Shown: positions 37,201 to 47,037, numbered from the stretch's first letter. The stretch is 64,000 nucleotides of DNA from JAIBDK01 sp965261915 (GCA_965261915.1 CBDHDW010000013.1:3330617-3394616), one strand, 5' to 3'. The notes: generated by a model from the letters alone, not told the origin. Numbers and translations are program-made.

Positions 37201-37834
37201 CATCAAACAGATCCAGCCGAAATGGTTCAGTAGATCCCATTGGAAATACATCGATTAGTCCACCTCGAACAGCAAATTCTCCTGCCAAAAGTACCTGACT
37301 TACCGCATGATAGTTTGACATCGATAGTCGACTACGCAGCGCTTCCAACTGAATACGTTGCCCAACGTTCAGAGAGAATGAATGTCCCAATACATAGCTT
37401 AGCGGAGGTAACTTTTGCATCAGATTCGCAGTCTGAACCAGAACGACTCCCTGTTCCATCGAGCCGATTTTCGAAAGCAGTTTCAATCGCTCCGAAATAA
37501 TATCCTGATGCGGCGAAAAAACATCGTAGGGCAGGCACTCCCAACTTGGAAAATGCATTACCGGAACATCGGTTTGCAGGTAAAACCGAATCTCCTGTTC
37601 GACAATTTCGAGTTGCCGTTGGTTATCCAGAATAACCATAATAACTCCCTGATATTGCTGAGCGACTTCAGCAATCGCCAAACCAAATGCAGAGCCTGTT
37701 ACCCCGGTCCAGCGCAGCTTCTGAGCAAGGTCTGGTATCATCGGGCTGAGCGCGGATTTGTATTTCATATTGTCGGTCATATGGCGAATTGGCGCCGGCG
37801 ATTGTACCGCCAGAAACTGAAAACTGCGCGTCAA
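34289..37834 (-). CDS. mfd: Transcription-repair coupling factor Mfd
   Basis: An 1181-residue SF2 ATPase that removes stalled RNA polymerase at DNA lesions and recruits UvrA. The UvrB-like N-terminal region, the RNA-polymerase-interaction module (DDPVVHIEHGVGRYKGL), the helicase core with Walker A CGDVGFGKTE and DEEH box, the motif IPRTLNITMAGLR, and the C-terminal TRCF domain are all visible in order. Length is normal. In-frame ATG codons at 37780 and 37768 are alternative starts and would better match shorter homologues. Confidence 0.97.
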   Translation of the reverse strand: MTRSFQFLAVQSPAPIRHMTDNMKYKSALSPMIPDLAQKLRWTGVTGSAFGLAIAEVAQQYQGVIMVILDNQRQLEIVEQEIRFYLQTDVPVMHFPSWECLPYDVFSPHQDIISERLKLLSKIGSMEQGVVLVQTANLMQKLPPLSYVLGHSFSLNVGQRIQLEALRSRLSMSNYHAVSQVLLAGEFAVRGGLIDVFPMGSTEPFRLDLFDDELETIRTFDPDTQRSRDSVNHLEILPAREFPMTEEGIRQFRSSFRKIFECDPRSQLIYREVSQSNTPAGTEFFFPLFFEETSDLFSYLPNNTLLIHESNIKDTAATNWADITDRYQNANYDIERRVLPPEYLYLNINSMLESLDSFSRIETEAEQSSVSNTHPLWNANCQPNKQYPADPKKEKPYSELTAHLENTRNRVLLVAETPGRLDALDGVLRSNGFQPKMIDTFQQFLEEDNEYLTITRAPLDRGLTLNQQQFEIICESQLYGERVYQRRRRQTQSRDPESIIKSLAELNIDDPVVHIEHGVGRYKGLQVIDVFGDETEYLTLEYENNDKLYIPVLSLNLISRFVGGSADLAPLHRLGGDQWQKAKKRAREKAYDVATELLEIEALRAARKGNSMSADALELDKFVSQFPFEETADQLRAINEVVQDLDSDSPMDRLVCGDVGFGKTEVALRASFVVAQSGKQVAILTPTTLLAHQHHQSFIDRFSDWPVNIAVMSRFNTRKQTDKIVKSIAEGQIDIVIGTHRLLQEDMRFSELGLVIIDEEHRFGVRQKEKLKRLRSQVDILTLTATPIPRTLNITMAGLRSISIIATPPENRIAIKTFVRDWNKGLIREACLREIRRGGQVFFLHNDVKSIASMATDLSELIPEAKVDISHGQMRESQLERVMQDFYHQRFNILVCSTIIESGIDIPTANTIIINRADRFGLAQLHQLRGRVGRSHHQAYAYLLIPGKKLITGDARKRLDAIDSMEDLGAGFALASHDLEIRGAGELLGETQSGSIDDVGFSLYSEYLNQAVASIKQGKIAAPGRVEQDESFTKVDLHAPALFPADYLANAHSRLVLYKRIASSQTVEQLYELQIETIDRFGLLPDPAKNLFRLTGIRIRAQKLDIKLIDCADTEGKVEFYDDPVIDISVIFKLLQDNPRLYRLSGPNTLKILSSSDESDERIAQVEKMLSYLEDALSVIQ

Positions 37835-37891
37835 AAATCAAGAAATCATGGCTTCAAACCTAATGGGTAGATTATTCAGAGTAATTTCGAA

Positions 37892-38602
37892 ATGACGGGT
37901 ATCCGAAAATATTGGGCCATTATTCCAGCAGCCGGAGTAGGCCGGCGAATGGGAGGGTCTGTGCCGAAACAGTACTGTAAAATTGGCGGTTTTCCGATGG
38001 TGCATTATTCCTTGTTATCCATGTGTGAAAACAGCGCAATTTCAGGTGTGGCGATAGGCGTTGCTGAAAACGATTCAGAGTGGCAAAAAATGACATTTGA
38101 GCATGATCGGTTTATGGGTAGTTTCTCTGGGGGGAACGAGCGTTCTGATACTGTGGCGAACGGTTTGGAGTATTTGATTTCACAGCCGCAAACCGGAAAT
38201 AAGGATTGGGTTTTTGTCCATGATGCTGCGAGACCCTGTGTTACGCAGGATGAGATAAATGCCATGATTGAAGCTGCAGAAAATTCAGCAGACGGTGTTG
38301 TGCTGGGTGTAAAAGTAGAGGATACCCTGAAAAAGGTGAACCCAATGAATGAGGTTATCGAAAGTCCGAATCGAGATCAGTATTGGCGTGCATTTACCCC
38401 GCAGTTATTTCCTGTTGCAGCGCTTCAGCGCTCGTTATTGAAAGCCAGAGAGGAGGATTTTGTTGTTACCGATGAATGCATGGCAATGGAGTACTCTGGA
38501 TACAAACCTAGAATGCTCCAGGGTAATCCCGGCAATATTAAAATAACCTGGCCATCGGATATCGAGTTGGCCACACGCACGCTTACGGAGAATTCGTTGT
38601 GA
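37892..38602 (+). CDS. ispD: 2-C-methyl-D-erythritol 4-phosphate cytidylyltransferase
   Basis: A 236-residue cytidylyltransferase of the MEP isoprenoid pathway, making CDP-methylerythritol. The CTP-binding N-terminus IIPAAGVGRRMGGSVPKQY and the VHDAARPCV metal and substrate motif are intact. It diverges from mfd and overlaps ispF by four bases (GTGA), so the two are translated together. Confidence 0.96.
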   Translation: MTGIRKYWAIIPAAGVGRRMGGSVPKQYCKIGGFPMVHYSLLSMCENSAISGVAIGVAENDSEWQKMTFEHDRFMGSFSGGNERSDTVANGLEYLISQPQTGNKDWVFVHDAARPCVTQDEINAMIEAAENSADGVVLGVKVEDTLKKVNPMNEVIESPNRDQYWRAFTPQLFPVAALQRSLLKAREEDFVVTDECMAMEYSGYKPRMLQGNPGNIKITWPSDIELATRTLTENSL

Positions 38603-39075
38603 GAATCGGTTCCGGTTTTGATGTCCATCAACTGGTGGAAGGCAGAAAACTGATCCTGGGTGGTGTGGAGATTCCCTGGCACAAAGGGTTGGAAGGGCAT
38701 TCCGATGCCGATGTACTCATTCACGCACTGTGCGATGCGTTATTGGGTGCCTCAGGACAAGGCGACATTGGTCATCATTTTCCTCCTGATGATGACCAAT
38801 ATAAGGGTGTCGACAGTCGAATTTTGTTGAGAAAAGTGGCAATTACGCTAAAAGCGTTAAATTGGACTATCGGCAACGTAGACTGTACGGTACTTGCCGA
38901 AAAACCAAAAATTGGCAATCACATTCCGGCGATGATTGATAATCTGGCAGCCGATCTTTCCCTCAGCAAAAATCAAATAAATATTAAAGCAACCACCACT
39001 GAAAAACTGGGCTTTATTGGCCGCGAAGAAGGTATAGCAGCGCAGGCTGTCGTGTTATTGGAAAGCCTGCGTTAG
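38599..39075 (+). CDS. ispF: 2-C-methyl-D-erythritol 2,4-cyclodiphosphate synthase
   Basis: A 158-residue MEP-pathway enzyme that forms the cyclodiphosphate. The zinc ligands lie in GSGFDVHQL, and HSDADVLIHALCDALLGA and ATTTEKLGFIGREEGIAAQAVVLL are characteristic. It starts with GTG, overlapping the ispD stop. Confidence 0.96.
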   Translation: MRIGSGFDVHQLVEGRKLILGGVEIPWHKGLEGHSDADVLIHALCDALLGASGQGDIGHHFPPDDDQYKGVDSRILLRKVAITLKALNWTIGNVDCTVLAEKPKIGNHIPAMIDNLAADLSLSKNQINIKATTTEKLGFIGREEGIAAQAVVLLESLR

Positions 39076-39425
39076 CTTTTTGAAACCATTCGACCGACAG
39101 GTCTTCCGCCAATTAAATGCATGTGCAGGTGAAACACGACCTGGCCGCCATGTTGGCCGCAATTGACGATGAGGCGATACCCGTCATCCGCAACACCTTC
39201 CTGTTCAGCAAGCTTTGCAGCAACGACAAAAAGATGCCCCAGATCTGCTTCATCTTCTTCGGTAACGTCATTGACCGTGGCAATGGGTTTGTTGGGAATG
39301 ATCAAAATATGTGTTGGCGCCTGAGGGTGAATATCCCTAAACGCGGTGACTCGATTGTCCTGAAACAGGATTTCCGCTGGAATTTCTTTGTTGACAATTT
39401 TTGTAAACAGGGTGTCTTCTGACAT
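39072..39425 (-). CDS. HIT-family nucleotide-binding protein (HinT-like)
   Basis: A 117-residue histidine-triad protein. The triad is HLHMHLIGG near the C-terminus, preceded by NCGQHGGQVVFH, and the N-terminus TLFTKIVNKEIPAEILF is typical of HinT. It probably hydrolyses purine nucleoside phosphoramidates. It converges on ispF with a four-base overlap of the stop regions. Confidence 0.92.
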   Translation of the reverse strand: MSEDTLFTKIVNKEIPAEILFQDNRVTAFRDIHPQAPTHILIIPNKPIATVNDVTEEDEADLGHLFVVAAKLAEQEGVADDGYRLIVNCGQHGGQVVFHLHMHLIGGRPVGRMVSKS

Positions 39426-39461
39426 ATCAATGTTCTGCTCGGAGGGTGATTTTAGAACAGC

Positions 39462-40049
39462 TTAAACGGATTTAAGCTTATTCGCAACCTGGTGAATTTC
39501 GCTATTGAAAATTCCGATGCTGTCTAAATGTGCGGCAGTATTGATAACGTATTCAGCATTACTGCCTCTGGGTCCATTCGCTGTGTCGACAATTTGGCAT
39601 ATTTTCTCGATGCTCATTTTGTTGGCGTATTGCGGATGATGGACTTTAGAAACAAAAGTCAGCGCCTCGGCTATTCTGCCGTCACTTAAATAAACTGGTT
39701 TAACGACGGGTTTATAGGCGTTACTGATCATCTCGCGCTCGTACAAATACGCAACAGTTTTTCTGATGTCCTCATCTTTTATTTTAAACGCCACACCAGA
39801 ACAAGAACCGCCTTTGGCCATGCCGACAACCAGCCCGGGGTTTTTAGGGGTCCCTCGATATCGAACAGACCAAAGACACAGTCTGCGGTGATAACCGTAT
39901 AACCGCGCATTTTGGGACTCGGTGTGCTGGAACTCAGGATTCCACATCAAGGAACCGTATCCGAACACCCACAAATTGGTTTTGGGAACCCGTTTGATTA
40001 GTTTTCGTCGAATAACATCGTGAGCTGCGTTAGAATCCAAATTTCCCAT
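39462..40049 (-). CDS. ChaC-like gamma-glutamylcyclotransferase
   Basis: A 195-residue protein. VFGYGSLMWNPEF is the substrate-binding loop of the ChaC family, which releases 5-oxoproline from glutathione. RLCLWSVRYRGTPKNPGLVVGM follows as in relatives. It diverges from a glutathione-transferase gene 15 bp away, so the two probably share control and belong to glutathione metabolism. Confidence 0.88.
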   Translation of the reverse strand: MGNLDSNAAHDVIRRKLIKRVPKTNLWVFGYGSLMWNPEFQHTESQNARLYGYHRRLCLWSVRYRGTPKNPGLVVGMAKGGSCSGVAFKIKDEDIRKTVAYLYEREMISNAYKPVVKPVYLSDGRIAEALTFVSKVHHPQYANKMSIEKICQIVDTANGPRGSNAEYVINTAAHLDSIGIFNSEIHQVANKLKSV

Positions 40050-40064
40050 TACTAAATTTATACC

Positions 40065-40760
40065 ATGATTGATCTATATTACTGGACAACGCCAAACGGC
40101 CACAAGGTAACCATTATGCTGGAAGAACTGGGGCTACCGTACAATCTGATACCAATAGATATCGGTAAAGGCGAGCAGTTTGGAGCGGATTTTATCAGTA
40201 TATCGCCCAATAACCGAATTCCTGCCATAGTTGACCACGACCCGGTTGAATCGAATCAGTCCGTAAAATTATTCGAATCCGGGGCCATATTGCTTTATCT
40301 GGCAGAAAAGACCGGTCAGTTTATTCCCGAGGATTTACATGGGCGGCAACTGGTTTTGCAATGGCTATTCTGGCAAATGGGGAATTTTGGACCAGTACTT
40401 GGCCAGAACCATCATTTTGGGTATTACGCGAAAGAAAAAATTCCCTATGCAATTGATCGGTACGTTAATGAAACGTCCAGGTTATACGCTGTTCTTAATC
40501 GACAATTGGAAGGAAAAGAGTACATTGCCGGAGAATATAGTATCGCCGATATGGCTTGCTACCCGTGGACCATTTCTCACGAGCGGCAACGGCAAAATCT
40601 ACCTGATTTCCCGAATGTTATGCGTTGGTATTTTGATATGGAGCAACGAGAAGCTGTCGAACGGGCATACGATATCCCTGATGAACTTGATCTGAAATCG
40701 GGTATTGATGAGAACGCTGCGAAGATTATGTTTGGTCAGGATAAATCAGTGGTTAGCTAG
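40065..40760 (+). CDS. Glutathione S-transferase, YfcG-like
   Basis: A 231-residue GST. The N-terminal thioredoxin-like domain reads DLYYWTTPNGHKVTIMLEEL, with the N-G-K pattern of YfcG/YghU disulfide-bond oxidoreductases, then NNRIPAIVD and FESGAILLYLA. The C-terminal helical domain contains YIAGEYSIADMACYPW. It likely acts as a glutathione-dependent disulfide reductase. It overlaps the convergent HugZ-like gene by eight bases. Confidence 0.9.
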   Translation: MIDLYYWTTPNGHKVTIMLEELGLPYNLIPIDIGKGEQFGADFISISPNNRIPAIVDHDPVESNQSVKLFESGAILLYLAEKTGQFIPEDLHGRQLVLQWLFWQMGNFGPVLGQNHHFGYYAKEKIPYAIDRYVNETSRLYAVLNRQLEGKEYIAGEYSIADMACYPWTISHERQRQNLPDFPNVMRWYFDMEQREAVERAYDIPDELDLKSGIDENAAKIMFGQDKSVVS

Positions 40761-41250
40761 AATCAGGTTTTATGGGAGCGACTACAGTGAACTTCGCATC
40801 AATCTCGTAAGCTTGTCCAAATCCACGAACATAAACACCGCTTGTCGGTGACAATTCAAATAGCCTGAAATCTGCGAGTCCGCGAAGCGTCGTGACAATT
40901 TCTCCGTGGCGTTGAAAAAGCTTGTCGAGTATCGTTTCGTAATCGTTGTCGGTGGGTTTCAGGCGCCTTGTTTCGCACGAAAAGCTGATGCGGTTACGGG
41001 CATAAATTTGCGTCGTCTCATGCTCATCGTCAATTAGTAAGATATCTGCAAATGCATTTTCAAGATTCCGGGTATGTGCCGACAAGGTGCTGACGTAAAT
41101 ATAAAAATTACCATCCGAATTGCGATAGAAAGGTGCGTAGCTGGCGAGCGGTTTGCCGTCTGTGCCGGCACTCGCCAAAATGATCGATTTATTTTTCGCG
41201 ACAAACGCTTTAGCGGAGTCAGTAATATCGGATAACAGGGAATTGGTCAT
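40753..41250 (-). CDS. HugZ/HutZ-like pyridoxamine-oxidase-fold protein
   Basis: A 165-residue split-barrel protein. SIILASAGTDGKPLASYAPFYR and FYIYVSTLSAHTRNL match the heme-utilisation HugZ/HutZ family, as does FRLFELSPTSGVYVRGFGQAYEI. Relatives bind or degrade heme. There are no heme-uptake genes beside it, so the role is assigned by family only. It overlaps the GDH gene by four bases on the same strand. Confidence 0.8.
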   Translation of the reverse strand: MTNSLLSDITDSAKAFVAKNKSIILASAGTDGKPLASYAPFYRNSDGNFYIYVSTLSAHTRNLENAFADILLIDDEHETTQIYARNRISFSCETRRLKPTDNDYETILDKLFQRHGEIVTTLRGLADFRLFELSPTSGVYVRGFGQAYEIDAKFTVVAPIKPDSS

Positions 41251-44200
41251 GCGTTTCCAAGGTTATTGAGTTCGCTTACCAGCACAGATAACATGGAGAA
41301 GTCGATTGATTTCTCCTGCTTTAAACCTTTGATTTTCTGATCCATGGATTTAATCATCAACTCATTTTGGGTACGCCAGGTTTGCAGTCGATTTGCTGTT
41401 GTTTGCTTTGATTTTCCCGTCAAAATTGATTTGGAAATTCTGGCATGATGTGATCGGAGTTCATTTGTTAAACTAAATCGAGCGCGTTGGTGCCAGATAT
41501 TATGCGCCGCCAATGATTCAATTTGATTGCTCAGCCAATCGAGTCCCAGACTATTAGCCAAACCAAAATACACATCGGCAACCTGTTTTTCTGAATATTT
41601 GGTTTGATGCGATGTCTCGACTATATCCAGACCATGGGCAAATACCATTCTCGATCCGATAAGTTTCGCAAGTTTTTCCGGGAGGCCTTTTGAAACCAGA
41701 TCTGCCAGGGTTTTCTCTAATTGTGAGTTCAACGAACTGTCTCCAGTTGATGAATTTTGACTCATAAGTTTATTGAAACCCTTTTCAAAGCGAGAAACCA
41801 TATCCCCGATCGATGATGAATCTGCGTGGTTTCTAATTAGCCAGACCATGGAAGATTCCATGGTTGCTGCGGTATGTCCAAGGCACTGCATTTGTATGCT
41901 GGCAGCGATTTTATTATCCAGAGATTCAATTGCCTGATTAATACTGGAATTGTTTAGAATTGCTCTCGCCGCAACATAAGCTTTACAGATGGTTTCAATT
42001 GGCGCATTGGTCATTTCTGCTATTCGCAAATGGAAGGAGGTTCCCATTGTTCCAACCAAATCATTGGTAACCTGAGTGGCGATGATTTCCCTTCTAAGCC
42101 GATGGTTCAACGTTTGCCGTTGGTAGAGGCGATTCATTTGAGTCGGGAAATAGTTGTCTATTTCTTCCGTCAGGTAGTTTTCATCCGGAAACGAAGAATT
42201 CAGCATTTTCTGATATAAATCCATTTTGCTGTAAGACAGTAACACCGCTATTTCTGGGCGAGTGAGGTAGTAGCCGCTTTCCAGCCGTTCTTGAAGTGTG
42301 TTGCTGTCCGGTAAAAACTCGATCCTGCGGTTGAGAAGCCCGGATTGTTCAAGTATTGCCAGAGACCGCATTTGCTGAGGCATTAACGCATTACTGTTTT
42401 CAGCTTCGTAGCTCAGAATTTGGGTTTGCTGATAGTTGTTATACAGAACCAGACGGCCAACCTCTTTTTCCATTTTCGCTAATACTGAATTGCGCTGTTT
42501 AAAGGTTAATTTGCCATCATTCATCTCTTTGTTGAGGAGGATTTTGATATTGACTTCATGGTCTGAGGTGTCTACGCCTGCTGAGTTATCAATCGCATCG
42601 GTGTAGCAAAGGCCGCCACGGCTTGCAAATTCTATTCGGCCCAGTTGTGTCATTCCAAGGTTTCCGCCTTCTCCTGTGACTTTGCATCGCAGGTCTCTGG
42701 CATCTACCCGGAGGCTGTCATTGTTACGGTCTTGTGCATCTGAATCAGATTCCGATGAGGCTTTTACATAGGTTCCTATGCCACCGTTCCATAGCAGCTC
42801 AACTTCAGATTTCAATATCAGATTGATCAAGTCATCCGGTGCCAGCGAGTCCTGTTTAATACTCAGGGCTTTTTTGGCCTGACTCGAAAGTTTGATGGAC
42901 TTATCCGAACGAGAATATATTCCTCCTCCGCGTGAAATCAGTTTCGTGTCGTAGTCAGACCATGATGATCTGGGGAGATTGAATAGGCGTTGCCGTTCTT
43001 TGTAGGTGGATTCAGGATCAGGCTCAGGATCGATAAAAATATGCATATGATTAAATGCAGCTACGAGTTTGATTTTTCTCGAAAGCAGCATACCATTTCC
43101 AAATACGTCGCCAGCCATGTCACCGATTCCAACAACAGTGAAGACTTCATTTTGAATATCCTTGTTGAGTTCACGAAAATGGCGTTTTACCGATTCCCAT
43201 GCCCCTCTGGCGGTGATCCCCATTTTTTTGTGGTCATAGCCGGCTGAACCACCCGATGCAAATGCGTCGCCGAGCCAAAATCCATAATTTTCAGAGATTT
43301 CGTTAGCGATATCTGAGAATGTTGCCGTTCCCTTATCCGCAGCAACAACAAGATAGGGGTCGTCCTGATCTTGTCGGACAACATTTTTCGGTGGAATAAT
43401 CTTATTGCCTGAGATGTTGTCGGTTACGTCAAGTAACGCACTGATAAAAATACGATAGCAGGCAATGACTTCATTTTGAATTTCGTCTCGATCGGATTCC
43501 GGCAGTTTTTTGGCAACAAAGCCGCCTTTAGACCCAACTGGAACAATAACCGCATTTTTAACCCGTTGTGCTTTAACCAGACCAAGAATTTCAGTCCTGA
43601 AATCTTCTGGTCTTTCTGACCATCGGAGCCCGCCGCGCGCAATGTCTCCTCCGCGCAAATGGACACCCTCAACTCTAGGGGAGTAAACAAAAATCTCATA
43701 TTTAGGTGCAGGTTCCGGAATTCTTGGAATGGCTTGTGAATTGATCTTGAAAGAAATATAGGATTTTGGCGAATCATCTTCGTGGGGTTGAAAATAGTTC
43801 GTTCGCAGTGTTGCATCGATCACATCCAATAATGCTCGAACGATTCTCTCCTCATCAAGCGTGTTGACCTGCAGTATTTGCTTTTTTATGGTCGATGCGA
43901 ATTTTCTGATCCCGGTTCTGTTTCGACGCGGATCAAAGCGCGCCCCAAACAGTTGCGAAATAGAACGGATCAGCTGAGGGTTTTTCGAAAGTGAGTCGAT
44001 AATGTAATTTTCACTATAGCGCAGTCGAATTTGTTTTAGGTAACGATAATAGGCGCGAATCATGTTGATTCGCCTCCAGCTTAGCCCTGCGAGTAACGTG
44101 AGCTGGTTGTATCCGTCATTTTCAATATTACCAAGCCAACACTGTTCGAACGAAGACTCGAATGCCTGGGCGTTATCATCAAATTCAAAAGGCTGTTCAT

Positions 44201-46082
44201 CCAGTCGGCTAATTTCAAAGTCGAGTATACGAAACTGTGTCCCTGAGCTTTCTGCAATTTGATACGGACGACCAGAAATTACCCTTGTGCCCATGTTCTC
44301 CAGGATTGGCAATACATCAGAAAGGGCAATATGGCTATCGGCGCAATAAATTTTAAAACTGGCGTGGTTTGTCTGATTGATTTCCTTGTCTGGTGTTTTT
44401 CTGATCGATGGCGATAAGTGTGCCTGTATTCCTGATTTTTCCAGGGTTGAAAAAATTCCAATGTCAGCGACGGCATGCTGGATGCTAAAATCCTGTTGAT
44501 ACATAACAGAAAAACTATTCTGGAATCGGGACAGGATATCTTTGGCTGAATCGCGACCAATGGATGATTTTAGGTTTTCAAACAGATTGTCGTTCCAGTC
44601 TCTGGTAATTGCCTGAATCTTTTGCTCCAGTTTTGCCGTATCAATGTGCAATCTGATTTTCGGATTTACATGGATAATGTAATGTATTCGAGTCAATATA
44701 GAGGTTGAAAAATAGACATCAAATTCAATTTCAGCCGCTTTTAATTGATTCGCCAGAAACGTCTGGATTTGCTCGCGTAGTTGACTGTTAAAAAGGTCGC
44801 GAGGCACATAAACCAGGCAGGAGTAGAAATGCCCGCAGGTGTTTTGATGGAGATGAAAACGTGTTTTCCGCCGTTCCTGATTCAGTAACGTCATACTCAA
44901 TGCATAGAGGCTTTTCGCATCCATGTGGAACAGCTTGTCGCGTGGTAAATTCTCCATAATCGTGCGAAGCTCTTTATAAGCATGTCCGACTTTTCGAAGC
45001 GTGCTGCTTTCCAGAACATAAGCGGTTTTACGTCGAAGGTGAGGAATCGCGGTAGTGGGAATAGTGGCGGTAGAGCCCGCAAGAAAACCAACAATACAAC
45101 TTACTTTCCGTTTTTTACTATTTGACTCAAAACCCTGATCAAACAAAATACAATCCATATATCCCGAACGATGCGTCTGTGCTTTTAGTCTGCTCTTTGA
45201 GAAAACGATCGGAGAATTTCCAGTGAATACGATGGGTGGCAAGATGTCATTTAATATATTTTGCTTGTCTTCATGTGCAGATTTTAAGCAACCCAATAAC
45301 GAGTTGCTGTCTATGTTTACCGTGTTCGATTTACCTTTGACGGTTAATTCGAGCTCTCCGTACCCCATAAATGCAAAGTGATCTTCTGACATCCATTTGA
45401 AGAATTCGCCGTATTCGGCGAAGACGGGACCTTTACGAATGGATTCCAATAATTCCGATTGTTGCAGAACGTGTTGCCGCATTGGTTTCCAGTCTCTGAC
45501 GACATCATTGATGTTCTGAATCACTTTGCGCAATTGACGAATAAACGCCGGATGATCATTCTCGGCAACAAAATCTACAGCTATCTGAATATGAGACTCG
45601 GCAAATACCCCTTTGCTGGAGGATTTTTTCTCGCCTTTAAGTTTGCAATAATGCGTTGCGGTGTGGGATTTGTTTCGGCTAACTTCGAAGATCGGATGCA
45701 GAACTCTGGAAGGTGAACGGTGCAGCGTGTTTAGTTTCATTAGCATCGAATTGATGACAAATGGCTGATCTCCAAGGACGATGTAAATGATTGAATGATC
45801 CGGCAGATTTTGGATATCAATAAAAAATTCAGATGGCTTGCGCTGCCGCCCCAGTTTTTTATGGAAAATGGCGGCATTTCTGAGTTCTGTCGCTATCTCT
45901 GATGAGTAGTCCTGGCCGGATAATCGATGATAATATGCCCGTAAAAACTCAATTTCTGCTTTTGAAAATTTGGATTTGTAAATCTTTTTTAAATCGGAGA
46001 GAAAGGATTCTGTAACCGGATTTTTCATTATCGTACCATTTGGGTTGGATTCATCTAACATGGTTAACTGATGCTGGATCAA
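41247..46082 (-). CDS. NAD-specific glutamate dehydrogenase, large (GDH2/bacterial) type
   Basis: A 1611-residue enzyme of the 180-kDa class that oxidatively deaminates glutamate to 2-oxoglutarate with NAD. The catalytic core contains RGGDIARGGLRWSERPEDFRTE (substrate-binding Lys and Asp region), VPVGSKGGFVAKK and, further on, GIGDMAGDVFGNGMLL. Long regulatory N- and C-terminal regions are of family length. The start could be the later ATG at 46028 (MKNPVTESF), 18 codons in. Confidence 0.95.
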   Translation of the reverse strand: MIQHQLTMLDESNPNGTIMKNPVTESFLSDLKKIYKSKFSKAEIEFLRAYYHRLSGQDYSSEIATELRNAAIFHKKLGRQRKPSEFFIDIQNLPDHSIIYIVLGDQPFVINSMLMKLNTLHRSPSRVLHPIFEVSRNKSHTATHYCKLKGEKKSSSKGVFAESHIQIAVDFVAENDHPAFIRQLRKVIQNINDVVRDWKPMRQHVLQQSELLESIRKGPVFAEYGEFFKWMSEDHFAFMGYGELELTVKGKSNTVNIDSNSLLGCLKSAHEDKQNILNDILPPIVFTGNSPIVFSKSRLKAQTHRSGYMDCILFDQGFESNSKKRKVSCIVGFLAGSTATIPTTAIPHLRRKTAYVLESSTLRKVGHAYKELRTIMENLPRDKLFHMDAKSLYALSMTLLNQERRKTRFHLHQNTCGHFYSCLVYVPRDLFNSQLREQIQTFLANQLKAAEIEFDVYFSTSILTRIHYIIHVNPKIRLHIDTAKLEQKIQAITRDWNDNLFENLKSSIGRDSAKDILSRFQNSFSVMYQQDFSIQHAVADIGIFSTLEKSGIQAHLSPSIRKTPDKEINQTNHASFKIYCADSHIALSDVLPILENMGTRVISGRPYQIAESSGTQFRILDFEISRLDEQPFEFDDNAQAFESSFEQCWLGNIENDGYNQLTLLAGLSWRRINMIRAYYRYLKQIRLRYSENYIIDSLSKNPQLIRSISQLFGARFDPRRNRTGIRKFASTIKKQILQVNTLDEERIVRALLDVIDATLRTNYFQPHEDDSPKSYISFKINSQAIPRIPEPAPKYEIFVYSPRVEGVHLRGGDIARGGLRWSERPEDFRTEILGLVKAQRVKNAVIVPVGSKGGFVAKKLPESDRDEIQNEVIACYRIFISALLDVTDNISGNKIIPPKNVVRQDQDDPYLVVAADKGTATFSDIANEISENYGFWLGDAFASGGSAGYDHKKMGITARGAWESVKRHFRELNKDIQNEVFTVVGIGDMAGDVFGNGMLLSRKIKLVAAFNHMHIFIDPEPDPESTYKERQRLFNLPRSSWSDYDTKLISRGGGIYSRSDKSIKLSSQAKKALSIKQDSLAPDDLINLILKSEVELLWNGGIGTYVKASSESDSDAQDRNNDSLRVDARDLRCKVTGEGGNLGMTQLGRIEFASRGGLCYTDAIDNSAGVDTSDHEVNIKILLNKEMNDGKLTFKQRNSVLAKMEKEVGRLVLYNNYQQTQILSYEAENSNALMPQQMRSLAILEQSGLLNRRIEFLPDSNTLQERLESGYYLTRPEIAVLLSYSKMDLYQKMLNSSFPDENYLTEEIDNYFPTQMNRLYQRQTLNHRLRREIIATQVTNDLVGTMGTSFHLRIAEMTNAPIETICKAYVAARAILNNSSINQAIESLDNKIAASIQMQCLGHTAATMESSMVWLIRNHADSSSIGDMVSRFEKGFNKLMSQNSSTGDSSLNSQLEKTLADLVSKGLPEKLAKLIGSRMVFAHGLDIVETSHQTKYSEKQVADVYFGLANSLGLDWLSNQIESLAAHNIWHQRARFSLTNELRSHHARISKSILTGKSKQTTANRLQTWRTQNELMIKSMDQKIKGLKQEKSIDFSMLSVLVSELNNLGNA

Positions 46083-46260
46083 TTATAGGAGCATCCAGTA
46101 AATTTTGAACAGCCGAAATCGGCTATTTTTTCCCTTGCAGGCCACTTTTTTCAGGAATCTGCATCTCCAGTAATCCAGTTCGGTTGAATTTGACAGACTG
46201 GGTTAAACCATCTTGTATAATTCAGCCTACCCATTCTCCATCAAACAATACGATCACCCA

Positions 46261-47037
46261 ATGAATGTTTTAGTCTTTGATATTGAAACTGTTCCCGATA
46301 CCGAAACCGGAAGACGAATATTCGATCTGAAAAACCTGACAGATGAGGATGTAGCCAGAGCAATGGTTGCTAAACAGGTGCAAAAAACCGGAGGCTCGGA
46401 ATTTTTGCCGTTGCATTTGCATCAGATTGTCGCAATCTCGGCTGTGTATCGTTCTCGAGATGCGATAAAAGTCTGGTCTCTGGGTGAGCCCGACTCTACA
46501 GAGAAAGAGCTGGTGCAACGGTTTTTTGATGGCATCGATCGGTATTCTCCAACTTTGGTAAGCTGGAATGGTTCCGGATTCGACTTGCCGGTACTGCATT
46601 ATCGTTCCCTGCTGCACGGAATCGAAGCGAGTCGTTATTGGGAAGTAGGGGAGGAACATCGAGAATTCAAGTTTAATAACTACCTCAGCCGATACCACTA
46701 TCGTCATACCGACTTGATGGATGTGTTGGCAAGTTTCAATCTTCGCGCAGCTGCACCACTGGACCAAATCGCTGTAATGTTGGGATTCCCTGGAAAACTC
46801 GGAATGAGTGGCGCAGCGGTTTGGGATACCTATTTGGAAGGTGGCATTGGTGATATTCGCGACTATTGTGAAACAGATGTCTTAAATACGTATTTGGTTT
46901 ATCTAAGATGGGAACGAATTCGAGGTAATTTGTCCGAAGCGCAATATTCGAATGAAATCAAAATGGTACGGGAATTATTGAATAATTCCGAAGCAGAGCA
47001 CTTTCAGGCATTTTTAAGTGCCTGGAACGCGTCCTGA
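46261..47037 (+). CDS. PolB-related 3'-5' exonuclease
   Basis: A 258-residue protein. The N-terminal VLVFDIETVPDT is the ExoI DxE motif, SWNGSGFDLPVL is ExoII, and YCETDVLNTYLVYLR is the ExoIII YxxxD region. It belongs to the stand-alone exonucleases related to the DNA polymerase B exonuclease domain (PF10108). I chose ATG 46261, where homology begins, over an in-frame ATG at 46213. Its cellular role is not established. Confidence 0.85.
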   Translation: MNVLVFDIETVPDTETGRRIFDLKNLTDEDVARAMVAKQVQKTGGSEFLPLHLHQIVAISAVYRSRDAIKVWSLGEPDSTEKELVQRFFDGIDRYSPTLVSWNGSGFDLPVLHYRSLLHGIEASRYWEVGEEHREFKFNNYLSRYHYRHTDLMDVLASFNLRAAAPLDQIAVMLGFPGKLGMSGAAVWDTYLEGGIGDIRDYCETDVLNTYLVYLRWERIRGNLSEAQYSNEIKMVRELLNNSEAEHFQAFLSAWNAS